Assembly (NCBI RefSeq): GCF_000940805.1
Contig: NZ_CP007142.1
Coordinates: 2,704,593 to 2,768,592 of the forward strand
Length of the DNA: 64,000 nucleotides
Reading direction: 5' to 3'
Source: Gynuella sunshinyii YC6258
GTDB lineage: Bacteria > Pseudomonadota > Gammaproteobacteria > Pseudomonadales > Natronospirillaceae
Positions 1 through 9,457 of this stretch are shown in pieces. The translations under genes and the position numbers were made by a program. The stretch's first letter is position 1; each line of letters opens with the position of its first letter. The notes beneath the pieces were generated by a model. That model saw nothing but the letters and a program-made list of their open reading frames with translations, was not told the origin of the DNA and did not search any database.

Positions 1-111
1 CCGTTAATTGCGCTGCCTGAAGCCATTCTGAATGGTATTTTTATAACCGGGATGATCGTGTTCAGACCCGAGTGGGTGAAGTTGTTTGACCAGAAAAAAT
101 ACTTCAACTGA
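1..111 (+). CDS. C-terminal end of a membrane protein, possibly an energy-coupling-factor (CbiM-like) permease
   Basis: Only the last 36 codons are in the window. The tail reads PEAILNGIFITGMIVFRPEW and then a short charged end. A conserved Pro-Glu-Ala before a hydrophobic helix, followed by RPEW and a (F)D-x-x-x-Y-like end, reminds me of the C-terminus of COG3235-type energy-coupling-factor permeases. That family assignment is from memory of its tail and is not secure. The gene runs off the left edge and converges on the minus-strand binding-protein gene 16 bases further on. Confidence 0.4.
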   Translation, partial: PLIALPEAILNGIFITGMIVFRPEWVKLFDQKKYFN

Positions 112-127
112 CGATTGGTAACCGGGA

Positions 128-1114
128 TCAATCGCCATGAGTCATAGTGCGCAGGTTGGTAAATAGTTTCTCAGGAATCAGACCTTGTTCGATAACCCGT
201 TTCCATATGATCTTTGCCTGAGCTTTCAGTGTTTGAACTTCGCTGTCAGTAGGTTCGAGGATAGTGATTCCCAATTTGTCTAAAGCAGCCAATGCCTGGC
301 TATTTTGGCGAACCATGATGTTGTCCAGCGTACTCAGTGATGCTTTTGTCAGGTTCATCATCACGGTTCGGTCTTGCTCGCTCAGGCTTTCCAGAGATCG
401 TTGACTAATGACGAATACCCCGAACGAATAAACCACCGGAACATTGGTGAGATACTTCAGGCTATGATGCCATTGCAAGGTAATTACCGCCGCTGGTGGT
501 GCTATCAGACCATCAATTGAACCAGTCTGTAGTGAGGTCGTTATTTCGGAAAGATTCAGATCTATAGCCTTGAGATTAAATTCGCTGGCGTAATACAACA
601 ACGCCGGATCTGCAGGTAGCCACAGTTTCTGTCGTTGTAGTTGATCCAGATTGACAACAGGCTCTTGAGTCATCGCGTAGGCCATGCCACCATCAATCAA
701 TCCTATTGCTTTAAAGCGGCTATCTTCGGCAAGCCTTAAAATATCCGCATCAAAGTCAGTGCGTGCTTTCAGAACCTGGTCAAAATTATCGAAGAAAAAA
801 GGCAAACCATAAACACGTAACCCTGGAAACTCTTTGGTCCAGGCACTGCTTTGAGAAACAGTTGCGTCCAACTGGCCGATCATCATCTTACGTCTGATCG
901 CTTCATCAGACCCCATGACTCCAGCCGGATAAATTTTCAGCTTAATTCTATTATCCGTCTGCTGACGTAACTCAGCATCCAGCGCTCTCAGGCTTTTTAC
1001 AACTTCAGTACCTTCAGGATAAGCAGTTGCTATTTTTATTGTTGTGCCGAATGCACTGACAGACAGTAAAAGAGATAATAAAAGTAAGTATATTAATCTA
1101 ATCATATAGATCAT
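128..1114 (-). CDS. TRAP-type C4-dicarboxylate/sugar-acid periplasmic binding protein (DctP family)
   Basis: A signal peptide of about 20 residues (Leu/Ser-rich core ending SVSAFG) precedes a mature protein of roughly 310 residues. Typical DctP-family features are an early KIATAYPEGT strand, the segment GVMGSDEAIRRKMMIGQLDA, and a hinge region with GLPFFF. Such proteins bind organic acids in the periplasm and hand them to a DctQ/DctM membrane pair. No dctQ or dctM gene lies beside it, so it is either an orphan component or a sensor ligand-binding protein. The start is uncertain: ATG at 1114 gives a clean signal peptide, while ATG at 1105 or 1150 is also possible and none has a strong ribosome site. 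The substrate cannot be read from the sequence. Confidence 0.8.
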   Translation of the reverse strand: MIYMIRLIYLLLLSLLLSVSAFGTTIKIATAYPEGTEVVKSLRALDAELRQQTDNRIKLKIYPAGVMGSDEAIRRKMMIGQLDATVSQSSAWTKEFPGLRVYGLPFFFDNFDQVLKARTDFDADILRLAEDSRFKAIGLIDGGMAYAMTQEPVVNLDQLQRQKLWLPADPALLYYASEFNLKAIDLNLSEITTSLQTGSIDGLIAPPAAVITLQWHHSLKYLTNVPVVYSFGVFVISQRSLESLSEQDRTVMMNLTKASLSTLDNIMVRQNSQALAALDKLGITILEPTDSEVQTLKAQAKIIWKRVIEQGLIPEKLFTNLRTMTHGD

Positions 1115-1439
1115 ATTTTCATATTCGTATGACAAACTGATGAATGCCATGATTCAGACTGGCGTTTTTACATATGCTCTGTCAGCGACTCAAGTCTATG
1201 AATAATAAGGTTTTTCTCCCAGTAGTAGGAAAAAAGGATGAGTTGACCGGAACTGTCCTTCTGCTATGAATTATAGAATAACCAACTGATTGTATTCAGT
1301 TCACCGGTTACTTAATTTCAGTTTCGTGAATGATATTTTGTGTGGGTTTGGTTAGGCATGATGCGTCTGCAATTATGGTATAAGGCCCAGGTCGGTTGCA
1401 TTGGTTGTTGACAATGTTTGAAGTATTCGGAGCCATGAT

Positions 1440-3653
1440 ATGACAAACTTGGAAAGAAAGTTTGAATTTGCTTCCAGTGATGATAATAGCAGACCTTCTG
1501 AGGACCCTGGTTGGAAAGTATTGACTGTAGAGGATGACGCAGTCTATCAGGCATCTCTGGTCTTCGCGTTACGATCCATGAAGGTTCAGCGTAAGGTGAT
1601 CAGCTTACTGACCGCCCGATCAACCACGGAAGCCACTCGTATTATTTCCCGAAATCCGGATATAGCAGTGATATTGCTGGATGTCGTTATGGAGCATGAC
1701 GAATCCGGTCTGACTCTGGTGAAAACGGTTCGCGAGCTTTTTGCCAATAGTGATGTCAGAATTATTTTGTTGACAGGTCAGCCTGGCATGGCACCGCAGA
1801 AAGACATCATGAGTCGGTATGATATTGATGATTACTGGTGTAAATCAGAACTGACCAATGATCATTTGCTTACCATCATTACCAGTAACATCCGCACCTG
1901 GAACTATCTGACAGAAATCAGAAAATCCACTACCGGCCTGCAACAGGTCATCAATGCCAGCAGACAACTGAACGGCACACGTGACGTTAACGAGTATCTT
2001 CAGACTATCCTGGCTCAGGTGGGTAATATCTTTAATATCGACAGCAGTTTGATTTGTGCTGTCGATGAAAGTACTCCGAATATTCAGCAAGCAAATGTTA
2101 TGGTGGTGACGGGTAAGTTTGAAGATATAAAAAATAAAAACCTCGGTCAGATAAAACATGATTTGTTGCTTAAAGCCTGTAAACAGGTTTTGAATTCCAA
2201 GCATCACGTTTTTATTCCGGGTTATTCCATTCTGTATATTCGTTACAATGTTGAATTAGCCGAGTACATTGTCATTCTGAAGAATGAAAAACCATTGTCA
2301 AAACTGGATATACATCTGTTGCAGATATTTTTTGAAAACGTCAGTGTGGGTCTCGATAATATTTCTTTGTACGGTCAGTTGTTAAGGGTTGCTTACGAGG
2401 ATTCAGTTCTGAAAATGCCAAACCGGAGCTGGTTGGCGAAAGAGATCGCTCGATTGAATGTCAACCAAACATATCAAGCAGAATTATTTGTTGTAGATGT
2501 GGATGACTTTGCAGAAATCAGTATTACATTTGGCAATGTATTTTGTGACCAACTCATGAAATGCGTTAGCGAGAAACTGCTTTCAAATGTTCCGGGCAGT
2601 GCCAATATTGCCAGGGTAGGGATCAGTGCTATCGGTGTCCTGGTAGATAGCGCATCCCATGTTGACTGGGCGTTTTTTGATAACCTCTTCTCATGCCCAT
2701 TGACCATCGCAGGAACTGAGCATGCGGTTTCCATCACCGTTTCAAAGATCAATATGATGGAAACCAAAGGGTACTTTTCATCGGAACAGATTATCCGCAG
2801 AGCAGAGAGTCTGGTTGGCTTGTCGCGATTAAAAGGTGTTCATTATATTGAGAATAATGCTGACCTCGAAAAGCAGGTGGTATATCGACATTCCATGCTT
2901 GATGATTTAAGAAAGGCATTTCTGCAACAGCAGTTTTTTATTTTGTTACAACCTAAAGTAAGACTTACAGATGATCGTTTGGTTGGTTTTGAGTCGTTGG
3001 TCAGATGGCGTAAAACTGACGGTTCAGTAGTTGCCCCTGGTGATTTCATCCCACTTGCAGAAGCATCTGGTTTGATTGGTAAGCTGGATAACCAGGTTTT
3101 GCGACTAACCTGTGAAGCGGTAAAATATCTGAATGCCCATGATATTTATGCACCAGTATCATTTAACGCGTGCTCTTCGGAACTCATGAATTCGAGTTAT
3201 ATTATGAATTTAACTCAGATAATTCGTGAGTATGATGTCGATCCAAGATACCTGGAGCTTGAAGTGACTGAGTCTCAGGCAGCACCAGAATATCAGAGAA
3301 TATCCGGTGCCCTTGAAGGCATTATGGCGCTAGGGATGGATGTCAGTATCGATGATTTTGGTACCGGATATTCTTCACTTGCTCATATCACCGATTTAAA
3401 GGCCACCACTCTAAAAATAGATCGAACGTTTGTTACTCGTCTGAATACATCACATGAACACAATTACGTCATTGATATGATTTTGGATCTGGGAAATCAG
3501 CTGGGTTTTAAAGTCATTGCTGAAGGTGTTGAAACGGAAGAGCAGAAACAGCAATTGCTGCAAAAGGGATGTCAGTATGGTCAGGGATACCTTTTTGCCA
3601 AACCGCTAACATTGGACGAAGCCGTTTTATTTTCTTCCGTTCATGCCAAATAA
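1440..3653 (+). CDS. response regulator with DUF3369-like, degenerate GGDEF and EAL domains (c-di-GMP phosphodiesterase)
   Basis: 737 residues. Residues 25-150 form a receiver domain with acceptor Asp81 (ILLDVVM). Residues about 155-325 match the DUF3369/GAF-like linker common in such regulators. Residues about 330-475 have a GGDEF fold whose active-site motif is replaced by VGISA, so cyclase activity is not expected. Residues about 490-735 are an EAL domain with the metal/catalytic motifs present: FESLVRW (Glu518), N in SFNACSSE, LEVTES, DDFGTGYSSL, LKIDRTF and EGVE with a QGYLFAKP end. The likely role is phosphorylation-controlled hydrolysis of c-di-GMP. A sensor kinase gene follows on the same strand 190 bases later and may be its partner (inference from position). 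A hairpin at 3666-3708 separates the two. Confidence 0.88.
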   Translation: MTNLERKFEFASSDDNSRPSEDPGWKVLTVEDDAVYQASLVFALRSMKVQRKVISLLTARSTTEATRIISRNPDIAVILLDVVMEHDESGLTLVKTVRELFANSDVRIILLTGQPGMAPQKDIMSRYDIDDYWCKSELTNDHLLTIITSNIRTWNYLTEIRKSTTGLQQVINASRQLNGTRDVNEYLQTILAQVGNIFNIDSSLICAVDESTPNIQQANVMVVTGKFEDIKNKNLGQIKHDLLLKACKQVLNSKHHVFIPGYSILYIRYNVELAEYIVILKNEKPLSKLDIHLLQIFFENVSVGLDNISLYGQLLRVAYEDSVLKMPNRSWLAKEIARLNVNQTYQAELFVVDVDDFAEISITFGNVFCDQLMKCVSEKLLSNVPGSANIARVGISAIGVLVDSASHVDWAFFDNLFSCPLTIAGTEHAVSITVSKINMMETKGYFSSEQIIRRAESLVGLSRLKGVHYIENNADLEKQVVYRHSMLDDLRKAFLQQQFFILLQPKVRLTDDRLVGFESLVRWRKTDGSVVAPGDFIPLAEASGLIGKLDNQVLRLTCEAVKYLNAHDIYAPVSFNACSSELMNSSYIMNLTQIIREYDVDPRYLELEVTESQAAPEYQRISGALEGIMALGMDVSIDDFGTGYSSLAHITDLKATTLKIDRTFVTRLNTSHEHNYVIDMILDLGNQLGFKVIAEGVETEEQKQQLLQKGCQYGQGYLFAKPLTLDEAVLFSSVHAK

Positions 3654-3665
3654 CCGGCTGAAGGA

Positions 3666-3708
3666 AAATATCAGCTGTCTTTTCAGGATGTATGCTAGGC
3701 TGATATTT
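3666..3708 (+). terminator. hairpin after the EAL response-regulator gene
   Basis: A perfect 10-base inverted repeat (AAATATCAGC at 3666-3675 and GCTGATATTT at 3699-3708) lies 13 bases after the stop codon, with a 23-base loop and no long T tract. It could be an attenuating terminator or a 3' end stabiliser. Confidence 0.45.
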
Positions 3709-3843
3709 GATAAGGCATTCTAACTTCCGGTAGTTCAGTCGCAGTCGTCTGAAGGATAGGAAAGAGCATCATTCTATCATTTTAATCCTCATGAACCTTG
3801 GCTGGCTTTGTTCGGCACATATTTCTGTGGAAGGAATAATGAT

Positions 3844-5784
3844 ATGACGACCTCGCGAGCAAAAGAGCAACATGCCATCGTATTTAAGAATATGGTACCG
3901 CGGTTGGTTTTGTTGTTGGTCTTGACGATTCTTGTTGGTGTTTTGGGAATGACCGAGTTTATCAGATTTAAGATTTCACCGATTGAAGAGGCTCAGGTGA
4001 GATCCGTGTCTCGGTCGATTTCCATGATGAATCGTGAAATAGGTTATATCCGTAATCTGATCCTGTTGTTGAAAAACAGCTCTGAAATACGAGCCGGGCT
4101 TGCATTAGACAGAGAGATTGATACTGCATTGCTACAGCAGTTTTTTATTTATTTTGCTGAGTCCTCAAACAATGTTTCCCAGGTAAGATGGATTGATATG
4201 AAAGGTAATGAACGGGTGCGCGTTAACCTGGTTGGGCAGGAAGCGAGTGTCGTTCATGAAGAAGATCTGCAGAACAAAAGCGATCGGTATTATTTCCAGA
4301 AAGCCATTGTTGCTGGTGATTCTGTTTATATCTCGCCGATAGATCTGAATATTGAAGGGGGGACAATTGTGTACCCTTATGAACCCACCATTCGAGCGAC
4401 TATTTTGACGCAGAACAGTGAAGGTTTACAAGACGGTGTATTGGTAATGAACTTTCAATTAACGGACTTGTTTTCCGATTTACGAACAATGGGGAATGAT
4501 AGGCAGCATCTTGAGGTACTAAATTCCGATGGATATTGGTTGTTGGCAGATAATCCAGAGCTGGAATGGGGTTTTCAGTTAGGCCATCCGGATAACAATG
4601 TCAGAACTCTCAGGCCGGGGGTATGGCATCACATGATGCAGTCATACAGCTCAACAGGAATAACAGCCGATAATTCCTTGGTCAGCTATATGTTCCTGTC
4701 GCTTGACACGAATGATGGTCTGGTGGTTTCAGATCTTAACCGGATAATTATTGCTGCAGTAACCGATCAGGGTGTCTTGGCATCAGTCAATCGTGCGGTT
4801 TCCATTCCATTCATTGCCGGTTGTCTGCTTGTGTATCTGGTCGGTTTTATGATTATACGATCGTTGACTGTTGCAGAGATGGATCGCCAATTTTATACCC
4901 AGGCATTGCAGAATGAAAAAGAAGAACTGCAAAAAGCATTGGAAAAAATCAAGCAGTCTCATGAGCGTCTCGGTATTCTTCAGGATGAACTGGTGGAAGC
5001 ACGCAAACTCTCTGCTCTAGGACTGATCGTTGCCGGAGTTGCTCATGAACTGAATACCCCCAATGGAGGAGCATTGATTGCGGTTTCGGCATTGCAGTCA
5101 CAGTTGAATGAATTGAAACAAAATATTTTGGAGGGATTAACTCAGCGGCAGATGGAGGCTTTTATTGAAAACCTGGAACAGGGCCTTCAATTGGCTGAAA
5201 AAAACCTGCGTCGTGCCGGTGAATTGATCAGCAGCTTCAAACGCCTTGCAGTAGATCGTAATCAGGAGATTCTGGTTAAGTTCAACTTGATTGAGTGTAT
5301 TCGCGATTTGATTCATACCGTTGAGCCAAGGCTCAAAGACGGGCGAATAAAGATAACTGTTGATCTACCGGATACACTGCAGCTCAACAGTTTTCCCGGT
5401 ATAATATCGCAAGTGCTCCAGAACCTGATCGATAACGCTATTTATCATGGTTTTTCCGACAGAGAGAGCGGCATTGTTTCTGTTTCCGCATCTTTGGTCC
5501 ACCAGGGTCGACAGGTATGTCTCCATGTTGTCGATAACGGCAAAGGTATTGACCCAGAGATTCGCACAAGAATATTTGATCCGTTTGTCACTTCCGGGCG
5601 GGGCCATGGGCACACTGGTTTAGGTTTGTATCTGATTCATCAGTGGGTACATGGAGTGCTCAAGGGCAGTATCAAAATAGAACCAAACATTGGTCATGGC
5701 ACCTGTGTAACCATTATTTTACCGGTTGATATTGAGTCATCGACCTCTGGTTCGGAGGCTCTGGAACTGACTGTCAGTGACTGA
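3844..5784 (+). CDS. membrane sensor histidine kinase with dCache-like periplasmic domain
   Basis: 646 residues from the ATG at 3844, preferred because GGAAGGA stands 8-9 bases upstream. TM1 is at about residues 19-36, a periplasmic sensor at about 37-320 contains a dCache-type segment (SPIDLNIEGG near 165), and TM2 is at about 321-341. A coiled coil of about 40 residues follows. The dimerisation/phosphoacceptor region has His401 in VAHELNTP. The ATPase domain carries an N box (NLIDNAIYHG near 527-536), a G1 box VVDNGKGID, an F box FDPFVTSG and a G2 box GLGLYLIH. The kinase lacks a recognisable HAMP domain and a fused receiver. The response regulator just upstream is the obvious candidate partner. 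The ligand is unknown; the periplasmic binding protein gene at the left edge is a conceivable input. Confidence 0.88.
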   Translation: MTTSRAKEQHAIVFKNMVPRLVLLLVLTILVGVLGMTEFIRFKISPIEEAQVRSVSRSISMMNREIGYIRNLILLLKNSSEIRAGLALDREIDTALLQQFFIYFAESSNNVSQVRWIDMKGNERVRVNLVGQEASVVHEEDLQNKSDRYYFQKAIVAGDSVYISPIDLNIEGGTIVYPYEPTIRATILTQNSEGLQDGVLVMNFQLTDLFSDLRTMGNDRQHLEVLNSDGYWLLADNPELEWGFQLGHPDNNVRTLRPGVWHHMMQSYSSTGITADNSLVSYMFLSLDTNDGLVVSDLNRIIIAAVTDQGVLASVNRAVSIPFIAGCLLVYLVGFMIIRSLTVAEMDRQFYTQALQNEKEELQKALEKIKQSHERLGILQDELVEARKLSALGLIVAGVAHELNTPNGGALIAVSALQSQLNELKQNILEGLTQRQMEAFIENLEQGLQLAEKNLRRAGELISSFKRLAVDRNQEILVKFNLIECIRDLIHTVEPRLKDGRIKITVDLPDTLQLNSFPGIISQVLQNLIDNAIYHGFSDRESGIVSVSASLVHQGRQVCLHVVDNGKGIDPEIRTRIFDPFVTSGRGHGHTGLGLYLIHQWVHGVLKGSIKIEPNIGHGTCVTIILPVDIESSTSGSEALELTVSD

Positions 5785-5914
5785 TATTCATTTCAACGCA
5801 TTGTTGTAAACTAACTGGCAGAGATTTCAAAGGGATGCTGCAATGCTCAGGATTCTGATCATATCCGGCTAAAAAAATGGCACTAAAGGGGGTTTATCCA
5901 AATGACCGTTTTGT

Positions 5915-6577
5915 ATGAAAACTATATTGTTTGATCTGGATAATACGCTTACTCATCGCGAACAGACGATTCGAAATTATACCAGAGTCTTTTTTTCTGA
6001 TTACGCTCATCAGCTAATTACCGGTCTCGATCCTATATGGCTGGCGGACAAAATAGTCACTCTTGATGAAGGTGGGTACTCCGGGCACAGGGAGCGTTCG
6101 TTCACACTGGCGATGCTCGATATCTGGCGTACAAGGCCGGATGCCAATGATCTCCTGGAGCACTGGCTTTCCTGGGTGCCTGCTCATCCGGTCATGATGC
6201 CCGGCCTGTATCACGTTCTCAACAAACTTAAACATTGGCAATATACCCTTGGTATCGTTACCAATGGTGCTCAGAGTATTCAGCAGGCAAAAATCTGCGC
6301 ATTGAAAATTGAGCAGTATTTCGATGTGATACTGACTTCAGAAGCGGCTGGTATGAGTAAGCCTGACTCTGGGATTTTTTTAGCGGCGCTGTCTGTTCTT
6401 CAATGTCAGGCAACTGATGCGATATATGTGGGCGATCATCCCATCAATGACTATCAGGGAGCGATGGACTGCGGGATGAAAGCGATCTGGTTTCGCGGGT
6501 TTCATATCTGGCCACAGAATCTTGCTCCTCCACAAAGCTATATCGATCATTTGGAACATCTGTTGGATAAGGTTTAA
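5915..6577 (+). CDS. HAD-superfamily phosphatase (subfamily IA, YjjG/Gph-like)
   Basis: 220 residues with all four HAD motifs: DLDNT (nucleophile and acid Asp, residues 7-9), IVTNG near 112, Lys in SKPDSGIF near 150, and VGDHPINDYQGA near 171. The cap is a small helical insert between motifs I and II, as in subfamily IA. Probably dephosphorylates a small metabolite; the substrate is not readable. The best Shine-Dalgarno-like run (AAAGGGGG, 5884-5891) is over 20 bases upstream, inside a 13-codon frame (5877-5918) whose TGA overlaps this ATG as ATGA. Translation may thus be coupled to that minigene. Confidence 0.8.
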   Translation: MKTILFDLDNTLTHREQTIRNYTRVFFSDYAHQLITGLDPIWLADKIVTLDEGGYSGHRERSFTLAMLDIWRTRPDANDLLEHWLSWVPAHPVMMPGLYHVLNKLKHWQYTLGIVTNGAQSIQQAKICALKIEQYFDVILTSEAAGMSKPDSGIFLAALSVLQCQATDAIYVGDHPINDYQGAMDCGMKAIWFRGFHIWPQNLAPPQSYIDHLEHLLDKV

Positions 6578-6600
6578 CATGGTCCGGGTGAATTATCAGC

Positions 6601-7584
6601 ATGGACAAGTTGACTATGAAAAATGTTTATGTCACCCGTTGTATTCCTCAGGTGGGAATTGATCTGCTATCACAACATTTCCACGTACGTTCTAATCAGC
6701 AGCCCCGAAAACTGACGCGCCAGGAACTACTGGACGGTATAAAAGGTGTTGATGGAGTGCTGACTTCTGGAACGGACAAAATTGATGCGGAGCTGATGGA
6801 TTTAAATCCGGGAATCCGATGCTTTTCCAACTATGCCGTTGGGTTTGACAATATGGATGTTGCTGCTGCCACTCAGCGCCGGGTATTGTGTACCAATACT
6901 CCCGATGTCCTTAATGATTCTACTGCCGAAATGGCCTGGGCTTTGTTGATGGCAGTCGCGCGCAGAGTTGTAGAATCGGATCGTATTATGCGTACGCGCC
7001 AATGGACAGGGTGGGAGCCACAGGAATTTCTTGGCGGTGATATTACTGGTAAAACCCTCGGTATCATTGGTGCCGGCCGGATTGGCACATCAATCGCCAT
7101 GAAATCCCGTGGTTTTGATATGCAGATATTATACAGCGGGCGCCGTAACAATTCTGAGCTGGACGCAAAGCTCAATGCCCGCTTTGTGGACATGGATACA
7201 CTATTGCAATCATCCGACTTTGTCAGTCTGAGTGTTGCTCTCAATGCTCAGACATATCATCTGATTGGTGCGCGTGAGTTGGCGTTGATGAAGCCGACAG
7301 CCTATCTCATCAATACCGCAAGAGGACCTGTGGTTGATGAAGCGGCGCTGGTTCAGGCTCTCAAAAGCAAGCAGATTGCCGGGGCGGGATTGGATGTCTA
7401 TGAATTTGAGCCGGATATGGTTGAGGGACTGGAATTACTCGAAAATACGGTATTAACAACCCATATTGGTTCAGCCACTTATGCTACGAGGAATGCCATG
7501 GCCGTTAAGGCCGCAACTAACCTGATTGCTGCGTTGAAGGGGGAAATGCCACCGGATTGCCTGAATCCACAGGTGTTTGATTAA
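6601..7584 (+). CDS. D-2-hydroxyacid dehydrogenase (glyoxylate/hydroxypyruvate reductase-like)
   Basis: 327 residues, the usual length for the family. The Rossmann motif GIIGAGRIGTSIA is near residue 154. The catalytic triad is in its expected places: Arg in NTARGPVVDE, Glu in DVYEFEP and His in TTHIGSATYATR. It reduces a 2-keto acid (glyoxylate, hydroxypyruvate or similar) with NAD(P)H. It follows the HAD gene by 23 bases, so the two are probably cotranscribed. A strong terminator hairpin lies 35 bases after the stop codon. ATG at 6616 is an alternative start. Confidence 0.87.
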   Translation: MDKLTMKNVYVTRCIPQVGIDLLSQHFHVRSNQQPRKLTRQELLDGIKGVDGVLTSGTDKIDAELMDLNPGIRCFSNYAVGFDNMDVAAATQRRVLCTNTPDVLNDSTAEMAWALLMAVARRVVESDRIMRTRQWTGWEPQEFLGGDITGKTLGIIGAGRIGTSIAMKSRGFDMQILYSGRRNNSELDAKLNARFVDMDTLLQSSDFVSLSVALNAQTYHLIGARELALMKPTAYLINTARGPVVDEAALVQALKSKQIAGAGLDVYEFEPDMVEGLELLENTVLTTHIGSATYATRNAMAVKAATNLIAALKGEMPPDCLNPQVFD

Positions 7585-7619
7585 TACTCTGATCACTCTA
7601 CTGTTAAACCTGCCGACTT

Positions 7620-7650
7620 AAATAGAGCTGTATGATGACAGCTCTATTTT
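7620..7650 (+). terminator. Rho-independent terminator after the dehydrogenase gene
   Basis: A perfect 12-base inverted repeat (AAATAGAGCTGT at 7620-7631, ACAGCTCTATTT at 7638-7649) with a 6-base loop ends in a short T run. It closes the HAD/dehydrogenase unit ahead of the prp locus. Confidence 0.8.
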
Positions 7651-7780
7651 GATCTTGTAGAACTTTTTTCAGTTCTTAATTCCTCCTTTCAAAGACTTCG
7701 TTCAGCCAATCGCACTGCGCTTGACTGTCTTCTTTCTGGCGGGTACTCAAAAATCTATATCAAGCACTATAAAACCAAAG

Positions 7781-7792
7781 TTGTAGACAATT
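7781..7792. promoter_or_regulatory. upstream GntR-type operator of the prp locus
   Basis: The sequence TTGTAGACAATT repeats, 63 bases later, at the start of the regulator gene. The near-palindrome TTGT-nn-ACAA is the form used by FCD-type GntR regulators, including the PrpR type of some gammaproteobacteria (known from family work). The copy number and position are seen directly; binding is inferred. Confidence 0.6.
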
Positions 7793-7843
7793 GAGGTTGT
7801 TTTTTCATGTATTAGTCGATATTTTAGCTGTCGATTTCATAAA

Positions 7844-7855
7844 TTGTAGACAATT
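7844..7855. promoter_or_regulatory. downstream GntR-type operator touching the regulator start codon
   Basis: A second TTGTAGACAATT lies two bases before the ATG at 7858. It occupies the place where a Shine-Dalgarno sequence would be, so a bound regulator would block the 5' end of its own message. See the findings. Confidence 0.6.
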
Positions 7856-7857
7856 TA

Positions 7858-8535
7858 ATGTCGCAGCATATTGAAGAAAACGTAGGATCGAGAGCCAGTC
7901 AGGTATTTGTGCAATTGCAGGAAGCAATCGTCAGGGGTGAGATCAAAGCCGGGACCAAGCTTCGGGAAGCCGATTTGAGTCAGGAATACGGTATTTCCCG
8001 GGCTCCGCTGCGTGAAGCCCTGAATCGCCTTGAAAGTTTAAAGCTGGTTGTCAAAGTGCCACATGTCGGGGCCCAGGTTGTAAACCTGACTGCCCGGGAA
8101 GTTCAGGAAATCTATTTGATTCGTGAAAACCTGGAAGCTTTGGCGTGCCGTCTGGCAGCTGTGGAAATGACACAGACCGAGCTGGATGAACTGAAGCAGC
8201 TGTTACATCAGCATGAACAATATATTCAGGACCAGTCCGGCAGTCGTTATTTGTTGCAACAGGATGACCTGGATTTTCATTACTGCATTATTCAGGGCAG
8301 TCGTAACCAGATGCTGGTGAACCTTTTATGCAATGAACTTTATCAGCTGGTTCGGATGATTCGACACAGCGGTATATTAGTACGTAATACACCAGCCAAA
8401 GCGTTACAGGAACACTGGCGTATCTATGAAGCACTCAGTCAACGTGATGGCGAACTGGCTGCCATGTTGATGCAAAGACACATTTCGCGGGCACGTCAGA
8501 GTGCTCATCTCATTCAGGTGGAGGATCAGGTATGA
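7858..8535 (+). CDS. prpR: GntR-family (FCD) transcriptional regulator of propionate catabolism
   Basis: 225 residues. An N-terminal winged HTH occupies residues about 10-80 with the GntR signature [20 protein letters not shown], and the C-terminal FCD domain (residues about 95-215) has the metal-binding-type Asp/His positions (DLDFHYCI, then RHISRA). Gene order and the overlap with prpB (ATGA at 8532-8535) identify it as the local propionate regulator. This is the GntR-type PrpR, not the sigma54-type activator of E. coli. Two operator-like repeats, one abutting the start, imply autorepression relieved by a pathway intermediate such as 2-methylcitrate. The start has no visible ribosome site, so it may be translated from a leaderless or near-leaderless message. 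Confidence 0.83.
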   Translation: MSQHIEENVGSRASQVFVQLQEAIVRGEIKAGTKLREADLSQEYGISRAPLREALNRLESLKLVVKVPHVGAQVVNLTAREVQEIYLIRENLEALACRLAAVEMTQTELDELKQLLHQHEQYIQDQSGSRYLLQQDDLDFHYCIIQGSRNQMLVNLLCNELYQLVRMIRHSGILVRNTPAKALQEHWRIYEALSQRDGELAAMLMQRHISRARQSAHLIQVEDQV

Positions 8536-9401
8536 AATCAGCAGGATCAAGGTTCAGAGCCGCACTCGAACACAATCAGCCCTTACAGATCGTCGGTACC
8601 ATCAATGCGTACACAGCTTTGATGGCCGAAAAAGTGGGACACCAGGCAATTTATCTGTCCGGTGCTGGTGTCGCAAATGCCTCATATGGATTACCGGATC
8701 TGGGTATGACCAGCCTGGAAAATGTGTTGGAGGATGCCCGCCGAATTACTGCAATCACAGAGACTCCGCTGCTGGTTGATATTGATACCGGGTGGGGTGG
8801 AGCATTCAACATCGCCCGGACCGTTAAAGAAATGATTCGTGCGGGCGTGGCGGCGGTTCATCTCGAAGATCAGGTACAGCAAAAACGATGTGGTCACAGG
8901 CCTAATAAGCAAATCGTTTCCAAAGCAGAAATGGTCGATCGGATCAAGGCTGCCACCGACGCCAGAACCGATGCTGGTTTTTTCATTATTGCCCGGACCG
9001 ACGCGTTTGCTCAGGAAGGTCTCGAAGCAGCAATCGAAAGAGCCACAGCCTGTGTGGAGGCCGGAGCCGATGGCATATTTGCAGAGGCTGTTCATTCACT
9101 CGAGGACTATCAGGCATTTTCAGAAGCATTGTCGGTACCGGTGTTGGCCAATATGACTGAATTTGGCCAAACCCCTTTGTTTACCCTGACAGAATTACAC
9201 CGGGCCGGAGTGGCCATGGCGCTTTATCCCTTAAGCGCTTTCAGAGCCATGAATGCTGCGGCATTGAAAGTGTATCAATGTCTGCTGACGAATGGGGATC
9301 AGAAAGACGTGGTTGCGGATATGCAAACCCGGTCTGAGTTGTACGAATTTCTAAATTATCATGATTACGAAAATAAGTTGGATGAGTTGTTTAAACAATA
9401 A
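8532..9401 (+). CDS. prpB: methylisocitrate lyase
   Basis: 289 residues, the normal PrpB length. It cleaves 2-methylisocitrate to pyruvate and succinate, the last step of the 2-methylcitrate cycle. The isocitrate-lyase/PEP-mutase fold is shown by [11 protein letters not shown] near residue 80, the metal-binding LEDQ, and the active-site loop KRCGHRPNK with Cys120. The start codon overlaps the regulator stop codon, so the two are translationally coupled. Confidence 0.95.
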   Translation: MKSAGSRFRAALEHNQPLQIVGTINAYTALMAEKVGHQAIYLSGAGVANASYGLPDLGMTSLENVLEDARRITAITETPLLVDIDTGWGGAFNIARTVKEMIRAGVAAVHLEDQVQQKRCGHRPNKQIVSKAEMVDRIKAATDARTDAGFFIIARTDAFAQEGLEAAIERATACVEAGADGIFAEAVHSLEDYQAFSEALSVPVLANMTEFGQTPLFTLTELHRAGVAMALYPLSAFRAMNAAALKVYQCLLTNGDQKDVVADMQTRSELYEFLNYHDYENKLDELFKQ

Positions 9402-9457
9402 CAATCAAGGCTGGTCAGAACGATTGCCAGCAACACTGATCAAACAGGAGTGCAACG

